Positions 56,291-64,000 of a stretch of DNA of 64,000 nt are shown here, piece by piece (the first letter of the stretch is position 1; the number at the start of each line of letters is the position of its first letter). The notes under the pieces were generated by a model. It was not told the origin of the DNA. It made no database searches and saw nothing but the letters and a program-made list of their open reading frames with translations. The stretch lies in assembly GCA_963457665.1 (NCBI GenBank), contig OY735228.1, forward strand, positions 1,996,673 to 2,060,672, given 5' to 3'. Origin of the DNA: Thysanoteuthis rhombus. Taxonomy: Eukaryota; Mollusca; Cephalopoda; Oegopsida; Thysanoteuthidae. A program made the position numbers and the translations under genes.

Positions 56291-57638
56291 TGCCTGCCCA
56301 TACAATATCACTCGAAGTTCTCAATGAATGTCAATTGAATTCTGTGATAAGGTTGACAATGACTATACAAGAAGTGATGAAACTTTTAGGCGGATCAATG
56401 CGCAATTATTTCCCTTGTATTGGCAGAGGTATGTGCTCTCTGAATGTTTTTTTAAATTCTATTTTAGATGTAGACCTGAGGATAAATTTGTTCTGTTTTA
56501 CCTTAGTGATCTTCCAGTTTTGATAAGGAAACTGATAAAATTCCGCAGTAGAAATGATTGTTAGTGAGTTCATTTGAGTAGGTTTCTCAAATGAAATGCA
56601 ATGATCTGTTTTGTAAAACTATACTCTATCGAATGTCAAGTTTCTCTATTCATTAAGAAACCAAAAACAATTGTGAAACAATATTTTTATACATACATAG
56701 CAACAATTAACAAAAGTTTACTGATGCCACGTGGCGCATCTTGCAAAAATCATATGGCCACAACTTCATCTTTCACTGTTTCAGCACATGGCCTCACCCA
56801 TATATATATATGCATACACAATTATTTAATTATTATTATAGTTATTATTATTATTACGTATAAATATAATGCATCCAACCCTTAGATTGGACAGTTTATG
56901 TCCATCGTGGAGACAATTTATTCGGCACTGGAATTAATTGAGAAGCCAACCAAATAAATGATCAAAGGATATGAGCACTATGCGTATATACGTATACATA
57001 TATATAAACGTACATATTCATGCCTATGACTGCAGAGTAGAGAGATGGATGGTTTAATTGAGGTATTTCAAACTCCTGCTTACTGAAGATGCTGTTAGCT
57101 CAGTCAGTATAGTAGATGCAGTGCTGAACGAAACATGTTTCCAAATAAATTGTATCTACTTTAATCATTTATATAATTTGCCTTTCTAGGTTTTTATTGT
57201 TAATGTAGATACATTCCGTAGGTAATAACTCACTTGAACATAATTGTATTGGGGACTGATGATATCTTTGTTGTTGACACCTGTGGAATTTCCACGAGTC
57301 CAGCTGGTCAAAATCAATTCCTGTGTAAGCTTGCCAATGCCCCCGCCCCCCTTCAAAACTTGTTTACCTTGAGGGTAATGAGAGTCTTATAAAAGTTGGT
57401 GAGAAATCTGCAAGGATTGTTGAATTGAGATACTTATTATCTCCCATATTTCTCTGTGAAGTCATGCCCCGTGACTCAACTGTCAACTCTAAAGAAATGA
57501 TGTCCCTCTTACAATTCATGAATTTTGAGGCACTTACTGAATTTCTAGTAATTTCTTTGTGTGAATTTCACTAACAATAATGCATTTACCTAACTGCTTT
57601 TATATCTCACAAAGTTGATGAGTTGAGGATTAGTTACG

Positions 57639-57882
57639 ATGTAATCTATAGCTAAATTAGGAATCAATAGTATTTCATTATTAGGAATTAATCAGTGGAG
57701 CCTTAAGATGACTCAGTTTTGAGACATGTAACACTTTTCTCTCTTCATACCCAAAATCTGATGTAATCTATAGCTAAATTAGGAATCAATAGTATTTCAT
57801 TATTAGGAATTAATCAGTGGAGCCTTAAGATGACTCAGTTTTGAGACATGTAACACTTTTCTCTCTTCATACCCAAAATCTG
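57639..57882. repeat. Perfect tandem duplication, 2 x 122 bp
   Basis: 57639-57760 and 57761-57882 appear identical base for base, each starting ATGTAATCTATAGCTAAATT and ending ATACCCAAAATCTG. There is no other copy in the window. Confidence 0.93.
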
Positions 57883-58260
57883 AATTGCTTCCCCAACCTT
57901 AAATATTCAAATTGCTACCTTGTAGGGTGTGAGCTCCATGTTCAGAATCTCTGGTTTATAAAAATAATTGCTTTCTGAGCCAACAAAAGCTGACCTTATG
58001 ATGTCCTGTATCTATGCAATATTATCCTTGGTAACAGGGTAACCCATTTAGTTTAAAACAGACCAAATAAAACTGCAACACATGATTATGGTGACTGTGA
58101 CTTGATCTGACTAGGATTGTCCAAATAGACACATTTGTTTTGAGTGTTTTTTTTTTTTTTACTCTATTTACCTCGGTCAACAAAGTTGGCGAGGTGTTTG
58201 AGGTGTGTGCATCTTCCCAGTTACTGTCAACTCGATAGCTTTGAAAGTAACCTGAATGGA

Positions 58261-58450
58261 TTTTGAGGAAATTTTGTGGAAGATTAGGCAATGGGGGTGG
58301 GATGATGGAAAGGTGTCTAAATTCAAGGGCGGATCCAGGAATTTTTTTTTTTTTTTTTTTTCCATACTTATATGCTCATGACTGTCCACACCAAATCTCA
58401 AAAAGTTCTCTATGAGTTTCATTGAAATTCTGTGGAGATGTGGATAATAG
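58261..58450 (+). repeat. Dispersed repeat family R2, copy 2
   Basis: GGAAATTTTGTGGAAGATTAGG, GGGCGGATCCAGGAAT, a T run, GCTCATGACTGTCCACAC and GAAATTCTGTGGAGATGTGG occur in the same order as in copy 1. Confidence 0.7.
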
Positions 58451-59062
58451 GAAGAGTTGATTAAATTTTGGAAAGGTTGAGTTCTGGTACCCCATAGTAG
58501 GGGTCAACAGAAATCCATTTCTTCCAATTTTGCCTCTTCTCGTATTAGTACAAATTATTTATGGAAAGTGTCAAGCCATTTTGAACATCTTGTAAACCAG
58601 TTTTGCGGCCTTGATGTAATTTGACAATCAAAAGAGACCTTACTATTTCAAGTCAAAAAATTTTTTTCTAAGAAACTGTCATCTGACCCTAATTTTAGAC
58701 CAAAACTTGTGATAGTATTCTGTGAATATTGTCATGGATTCATTTAAGCTGAAAGGCTTTGATAATATTTTGATTTTTGTATCAAAGTGTACATGAGAAA
58801 ATGGTTCCTGTAATTTAATGCTTTTATTCACTGAACCTAGTTCAGTCTGACACCAAGCCACACATGAGTCATTATAGATGTTACTGAGGTGCTAACTTTG
58901 AGCCATCACTCCATGACAAGTGACCTGAATGTATTTTGACCTACTTAGTCATCACATTCGATGTCATACCTGAAATTCTGGTAGGTATAAATGATTAATG
59001 AAGAACAAATATCTTTCATACTGAAACAATATTTTGAAGATCTGAATATTCATGTATCTAAA

Positions 59063-59115
59063 CCAGAGGTTTCCAAGCTTTTTTCGTTGATGACGATTGA
59101 AATTTCTTGCAATAT
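59063..59115 (+). mobile_element. hAT-like terminal end
   Basis: CCAGAGGTTTCCAAGCTTTTTTCGTTGATGACG resembles the CAGTGGTTCCCAAACTTTTTTC terminal type of hAT elements. No matching second end was identified, so it may be a solo or decayed end. Confidence 0.35.
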
Positions 59116-59782
59116 ATTCCTTGAGTTTGTTAGCCACTTGAGATCATCCAAGCAGTTCAAATGATTCAGGGGTTGGGGGTTAGTATCTTACAATGGTATT
59201 CAAAGTTATATTTATTTTTGCAAAATACAACTAGAGAATATTGGCGATGCACTGAAGTGTTACAACACAGTTTGGAGAGCTGGGATCTAAACAGAAATAA
59301 GTCAAAGAAAAAATTTTTTTTTTTTTTGCTCAGGTCCTGCTCGTTTGTAGGGTTATAAAGTATGTTTCATGACTTGGGCTTTTATGCTCGAATAGAAACA
59401 TGCAAAAACTTTCACTCTCAGCCAAAACTGTCAACATAAGTTTTTTTTCTGTTTCTAAGTGATTCTGGCTGGCTGGCTGGCTGTCTCTTTACCATAAAAC
59501 GTGGGTGCAATTTAAATCGGATAATCAGCTTTGAAGTGCTAACTTATAACGCGAAAAGTGAGCACATAAGTTCTGTTTTGAAAAATTCATTTTTTAAAGT
59601 TCTGGTCGCCCAAGAGTGAGGGTGTATACTGATTGATCTTTTTGATTCTTTAGGATCTGTGTTTTTATGTTTTTTTTGTTTGTTTTACTTTTTTTATTTT
59701 TTTTGTGTTTTATATTTCTTTTCTTCATGTCTATGTTTCGGTCTTCTGTAGGTATCCAATCTCTAAGGAGAGGAAAGGGTTT

Positions 59783-59890
59783 CCCTCTCCTCCCCCATCT
59801 CTCCCTCTCCTCCCCCATCTCTCCCTCTCCTCCCCCATCTCTCCCTCTCCTCCCCCATCTCTCCCTCTCCTCCCCCATCTCTCCCTCCTC
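59783..59890. repeat. 20 bp minisatellite, about five units
   Basis: The unit CTCCCTCTCCTCCCCCATCT is repeated without visible change from about 59783 to 59880, then degenerates. The strand is pure pyrimidine except for one A per unit. The Gly/Glu/Arg frame on the minus strand is an artefact. Confidence 0.95.
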
Positions 59891-59984
59891 ATAAAAAGTG
59901 AGTTAAATGTTCGGAAGAAAAAAAAATGTTAATCTTATGTAATGTATAAACCTATTCCAACTTCATCTTGGTGGTTACAATCAG

Positions 59985-60215
59985 TGCTTGACCCATTGTA
60001 CATTCTGGGAATATTGAACCAAACTCCTTATCCAATCCATAGGTGTAGATTCTGGTCCTTCCAAGATATCTTTCATTTCATGATTTTCCGCTGAAACTGG
60101 ATATGTAACTCTTCCTGCCTGACACAGGGATTGAACTGACGATCACCGCTTAACTGGATGCACTTAACTACTGCTCTTATCCAATAAGCCACTGTCCCAT
60201 AGGGAATTCTTCACT
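59985..60215 (-). repeat. Composite tRNA-SINE family E, copy 2
   Basis: The minus strand reads GGGACAGTGGCTTATTGGATAAGAGC (A-box) and GATCGTCAGTTCAATCCCTG (B-box), then the body GGACCAGAATC...GGATTGGATAAGG. It shares order with 15460-15715. Confidence 0.6.
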
Positions 60216-60467
60216 GCTGATAGTCGGATAGAAAATATTTACTCAGTGACAAAAAGTGTTTATTGTGCAGCAAGTTGTATGGAACGGGTGTGGCTATTTA
60301 TTTTACTGAATCTTTCTGACCCACCTCTCTTTTGTTGAAGAGAAAACAAACCTCAGCAATCACAATTCTTTTTCTTCAGCATAGTAGGACATATATAGAT
60401 TGAAAAGAGACAAATAGCCCGAGAATTAAAGGGATGGGAATTGGGTGTGAAAACAGGTATTTTAGCC

Positions 60468-60660
60468 TTTGCATTACTGGTGACTGTTTAGCTCAATGGT
60501 AAGAGCATTGCTACTTTGTTACGGCTACCCTATTGGTTGTAGATTTGATTCCTGCAGCTGCTCTATTTTTACTTTAATCCTTCATTCTATTTACGTTGTC
60601 TATGTTAAGTGATACATTAATAGTATAATGACGGGAGATCATTTTCAGATAAATTCTATA
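60468..60660 (+). repeat. tRNA-SINE family B, near full length (plus strand)
   Basis: GCCTTTGCATTACTGGTGACT, TTTAGCTCAATGGTAAGAGC (A-box), CTACCCTATTGGTTGTAGATT TGATTCC (B-box) and body CTATTTACGTTGTCTATGTTA AGTGATACATTAATAG, then GATCATTTTCAGATAAATTC. It is the clearest copy and is followed shortly by (TA)n at 60692-60716. Confidence 0.7.
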
Positions 60661-60685
60661 TAATGTAACACGATTCATAATCCTT

Positions 60686-60716
<31 letters not shown>

Positions 60717-60900
60717 AGTTCATACTATGCATTCTCAATTAGTGAAAATACAAACAAAAACAGATTTTATTCATCATAGGTGTTCAATCACAGAGCACAA
60801 TATTCAACACAGTAAATAGATATCGCTGGTTGCTAATGAGTGCGATAGACACAAAATGTTAACATTCACCTGATGTATGTCTTTGTAATCCTAATTATTC

Positions 60901-60905
<5 letters not shown>

Positions 60906-60940
<35 letters not shown>
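60906..60940. repeat. (TA)n microsatellite
   Basis: TA run directly before the 60949-61272 repeat. Confidence 0.9.
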
Positions 60941-60941
<1 letters not shown>

Positions 60942-60948
60942 GTGTGTA

Positions 60949-61272
60949 TGTCTAGAAAGCTCTACAGCTTTAAACATTAAACTCATTATAAAAAACATTT
61001 TCAAAAGTTTTTACGTACCACTTCAGTCACTTATTTCCCAATATCTGTTTATGAAACTTATGAAATTTTCTTCGGTGTTTTTGTTCTGTTATACATGTAC
61101 TTTGTTATTATGGTACTATGTGTTAATTTTCTCTTGTTTCTATCATCAGTTGTTTACCATATAACTATTTCAGTGATTTAAAAACAAAACAGTTATATTA
61201 ACATGGCACCCCAGCAGTGTTGATTGAACACCACCTTCATTTCAGTGACAATTTTAATATGTAGCTTGCATG
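60949..61272. repeat. ~330 bp dispersed repeat, copy 2 of 2
   Basis: It parallels 28177-28512 through ATTTCCCAATATCTGTTTATG, TGTTTACCATATAACTATTTC, AACATGGCACCCCAGCAGTG and CACCACCTTCATTTCAG. Both copies begin right after a dinucleotide microsatellite. Confidence 0.7.
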
Positions 61273-61309
61273 TAGTTCATTATTTTATGTTGGTGTATGT
61301 GTAATATAT

Positions 61310-61314
61310 ATATA

Positions 61315-61364
<50 letters not shown>

Positions 61365-61380
61365 TATATATGTATATATA
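61310..61380. repeat. (TG)n/(TA)n microsatellite
   Basis: Short (TG)n, then (TA)n with one GATA interruption. Confidence 0.9.
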
Positions 61381-61419
61381 ATTAGTCCTTAAAGCTTTAC
61401 TGCTGTAAGAACTAACGAT

Positions 61420-61555
61420 CTTACTACGTAAATCAAAATTCACTCACTTTTTTCTGCATTTACCCTGAGAGAGCTTAATCTTTACTTCCAATCTGCGTTG
61501 TTTATTCATTGTCCTATATTGACGGCCTGAGTTTGGTTTGTAATAAAAAATGTCC
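61420..61555 (+). repeat. SINE tail fragment (40092/8592 family)
   Basis: CTGAGAGAGCTTAATC, CCAATCTGCGTTGTTTATTC and GACGGCCTGAGTTTGGTTTG followed by TAATAAAAAA match the 3' half of the SINE at 40092-40270. Confidence 0.5.
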
Positions 61556-61917
61556 AACATTAATTCCACCAGTAAAAGCTGAAATCTAAGTAAGATTTGT
61601 ATATTTATATAAAATTCATGCCTCTCCCAAGGACATTAGTGCGATGTGTATGCAAGCAGTCCCAACTGAAACTTGCACTCTGCTTTCTATTTTTGTTCTC
61701 CCTGCTGTTAACTGTTAAGCCACCCTTCACCTCCATATTGTTTTACTCCTGTAATATAATATGGTTAGTCAGTCAGCCTTTTTTTTTTTTTTTTTTTTTT
61801 TCAGAGCCTCTTTTACAGGAATGTTTTCTATTTTGTCCATTAGAATAGATGTCATTTCTGGAACATCATTGTGAAATAAATGGTTGTATCTTAAAACTTT
61901 TTTAAAATTCTTCCATC

Positions 61918-62010
61918 TTCAGTCACAGAACAGAATTTAGGTTAAATCTTCTCAAAACTCAGACACTCATGGCCGACTTTTTCTGTGTCTGTTGTCATTG
62001 TCTATTGGAT
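61918..62010. repeat. Local duplication, copy 1
   Basis: CAGTCACAGAACAGAATTTAGGTTAAATCTTC...CATGGCCGACTTTTTCTGTG resembles 62878-62975 (CAGCCACAGAACAGAATTCAGGTCAGATCTTC...CTGGCCTACTTTTCTC) in the same orientation, about 960 bases apart. Confidence 0.6.
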
Positions 62011-62390
62011 AACTACTTAATATATTTTGATGAAATTTTATATGTAGGCTTGAGGATAGATTCTATGAAGGGGATCGTGAGTTATGGCCGATTCAACTGT
62101 ATCTTTACATTTGATAAGCAAAAACATTAGTTTATAATCTTGAAAATTTCTCTGATCTTAACCGATTTTCTGAATGTTTTTACATTTTGTATTTAAATAA
62201 TCGTGTGTCAAAAAACTATTGAACTTCAAAACTGCTTAACTGATTAGAATGAAAATAGTTATACAGGTTCTTGGAAACTCAATTACTGGTAATATATAAC
62301 GTTTTTAAAGAATTATGTGGTTTGAAAAAAAAACAAAAACACAGGTATTTCAAAGTTAATGGTCCTAATAAACTAATAATTGCCTAGTAT

Positions 62391-62506
62391 ATCTCTGAAT
62401 TTTTGAGATGAGGTATTATTATTATTTCTATTAATATTCGGACCATCCTCATCTTGGTTGTTTTTCATACAACGTTTCGGCCATTGCACTCTATGGCCCT
62501 CATCAA
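62391..62506 (-). repeat. Dispersed repeat with hammerhead-like core (copy H2)
   Basis: It matches 3712-3825 closely, including CTCATCTTGGTTGTTTTTCAT and CAACGTTTCGG. On the minus strand it reads TTGATGAGGGCCATAGAGTG...TGGCCGAAACG, so the first core base C is changed to T while GGGCC...GGCC and GAAA are kept. Confidence 0.5.
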
Positions 62507-62877
62507 AAAAATAATAATAATTGCCTCTCTCTCTCTCTCTGTATTTCAACTATTACCGTCAGGGACCTTTATATTTTCAAAATTTTTTAACATTATTATC
62601 AACCCAATGACTGCAGATGACTAAAATTTCAGTCATTGCTGTTCTATGACTTGGTTGCATTTTACCGAAATATCCATCAGTCTCACAATAGACCCTTCAA
62701 CTTTGAGTTATGGATAACTTATTCTGTTTGTTTCTCTATTTGTAACTTCAAATGGAAGGGTCCATTGTTTACAGAGAAAACAAACTGGTCAGCTTATTTT
62801 GGCTACCCTGTATAATCAACCACATTTAAGAGATTTAAGCAGTTGAGGGGTTAAATATTTTTTTAAATTGTTTTATT

Positions 62878-62975
62878 TCAGCCACAGAACAGAATTCAGG
62901 TCAGATCTTCAAGAAACTTTGAAGTTCCATGGAAGTCTGGCCTACTTTTCTCTCTTCCTATTTTGTATCATTGTT
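62878..62975. repeat. Local duplication, copy 2
   Basis: Partner of 61918-62010, with scattered changes. Confidence 0.6.
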
Positions 62976-63218
62976 ATTCAAATCTTGACTCTATGCTTAT
63001 ATTAATGTCAAGAGTGAACTAAATCCTTTAATTACAAAAATTAAACCCGTCCATTTAATAGCACTTTCATTCCTTTGAGAAATAGTGCATTGTCAAAGTT
63101 TGTGTGTCATATTAAACTTGCATAGTACCTATCAAAAATTATGGGATTATTTAGGTCTACATTAGCACTTCTGCCTATGATCAGAGCATGTTTGAATTAT
63201 GTCTATGATCAGGCTATT

Positions 63219-63370
63219 GGTCAGCTTGACCTAGATCCCATTGCAACTACTGGTCAGCTTGACCCCGTTGCTTGGGAGTCCCATTGCAAAAATTATTCAG
63301 GTTAACCTAGTTGCTTAAGGGTTCATTGCTACAATTGGTCAGGTTGACCCAATTGCTGAGGGTTTTCAAA
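63219..63370. repeat. Degenerate minisatellite with palindromic core
   Basis: Four units start at about 63219, 63252, 63298 and 63337 with GGTCAGCTTGACC, GGTCAGCTTGACC, CAGGTTAACCTAG and GGTCAGGTTGACC. Each is followed by a GTTGCT(T/G)(A/G)GGG or CCCATTGCAA module. Unit length varies from 33 to 46 bases. Confidence 0.65.
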
Positions 63371-63853
63371 TAATGGTTAAACCTCACGCAGTTAAGTACT
63401 ATGATTTTCACGTTTTGTTGAAAATGAACTAAATGTAGGTATTTGAATACCATTGGAGGATCATATGGAGAAAGTAGTTTACTTCGACTAGTAAACATTT
63501 GTTTGTTAATAACATGGGATTTTCCCTATGTAGATTATCTCGTTGAAAACTTCAAAGATAATTATTAGCTCCAATAAATTGGGAAACTTATAGGTTATAT
63601 CGAGGACTGACAACCAGAAGTGGTTATGTCTGTTTTTGGTGAAAATGGGTTTAGTCCAGTAAGCCTCTTGTTTTCCCTTGTGTCGTGTCTCTATCTTATT
63701 GGAAGGGTCTGTTCACGTATGCGTGTGTCCATCATCTAAATGACTTCCCAACGAGAACTGACTGTCCCATTTAAACGGGTTTTGAACAGTTTGAAGATAA
63801 CCACTTCTGCTTGTTAGTCTTCTTCAGTATGATGTCCATCATCATCATCATCA

Positions 63854-63991
63854 TCAGTCTTTTAATGTCCGTTGTTGAACATAAACCTTTCCCAGGATTT
63901 GCCATACTTCTCTATCATGGGCATTGCAGAGCCAGTATTTTCTGAATTTGTCTTGTTCATTTCTCCATCTTGTATTCTGTCGGCATTGGTT
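63854..63991 (-). mobile_element. Non-LTR retrotransposon ORF2 C-terminus with (TGA)n tail
   Basis: The minus frame reads RQNTRWRNEQDKFRKYWLCN, AHDREVWQILGKVYVQQRTL and KD, then TGA. The order TRWRDE..., (A/N)AQDREVWR and LGxxYVQQ is the usual end of many LINE ORF2 proteins. The stop is followed by a (TGA)n run (about 63838-63856), likely the element's microsatellite tail. An in-frame stop at 63992-63994 and the window edge limit it. It is a different copy type from 55069-55515. Confidence 0.8.
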
Positions 63992-64000
63992 TCATATGTG

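Larger units (their letters stand above)
41211..64000. other. Probable long intron or intergenic DNA after GOLM-type exon 1
   Basis: No exon continuing the GOLM coiled coil was recognised on the plus strand. The stretch holds repeat families R1, R2, R3, SINEs, non-LTR retrotransposon ends and microsatellites, plus one exon-like segment at 48005-48142. The gene's remaining exons probably lie beyond the window or are too short to see by eye. Confidence 0.4.

Noticed and set aside
59594..59932. Gly/Glu/Arg-rich and Pro/Leu/Ser-rich frames of 75-94 codons
   Set aside because: They are produced by the 20 bp minisatellite.
60468..60560. Functional tRNA gene
   Set aside because: The tRNA-like head is followed by the shared SINE B body and recurs at several sites, often degraded.
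63219..63370. CRISPR-like array
   Set aside because: Only four degenerate, unequal units in an animal genome; it is a minisatellite.

Overview
The window is strongly AT-rich animal nuclear DNA. Coding sequence is sparse and split into short exons with GT/AG junctions. The rest is full of (TA)n and (CA)n tracts, tRNA-derived SINEs, fold-back MITEs and pieces of non-LTR retrotransposons and mariner-type transposons. Proteins resemble animal orthologs, and the repeat style (fold-back elements carrying GGGAGATAA-like ends, tRNA-headed SINEs, hammerhead-like dispersed repeats) suggests a lophotrochozoan, most likely a mollusc. I cannot name the species. No bacterial-type operons, CRISPR arrays or viral genomes were seen.

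Layout. At 4689-4963 (+) lies the last coding exon of an EPHX4-like alpha/beta-hydrolase whose earlier exons are not found here. From 10594 to 23716 (-) runs a nearly complete GKAP1 (G kinase-anchoring protein 1) gene. I reconstructed nine exons with consistent phases, giving 350 codons; only the short terminal exon is unresolved. A ~600 bp (TA)/(CA) tract sits about 165 bp upstream of its start codon. From 24.5 to 40.3 kb is a gene-poor, repeat-rich interval. At 40827-41210 (+) is the first coding exon of a GOLM1/GOLM2 family Golgi membrane protein, preceded by a ~245 bp palindrome. From 41211 to 64000 the sequence looks like intron or intergenic DNA. It holds two non-LTR retrotransposon 3' ends, many dispersed repeats and one unassigned exon-like stretch (48005-48142).

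The two main genes are divergent neighbours and both encode coiled-coil proteins of the Golgi or its trafficking. Their human counterparts GKAP1 and GOLM1 both lie in 9q21.3 (from memory), so the window may preserve an ancient linkage.

The most notable non-gene structure comprises a dispersed family with hammerhead-ribozyme-like cores (often in tandem or inverted pairs), long palindromes, a perfect 122 bp tandem duplication, and a degenerate ~382 bp tandem array next to the first GKAP1 exon. I found no convincing new multi-gene system.
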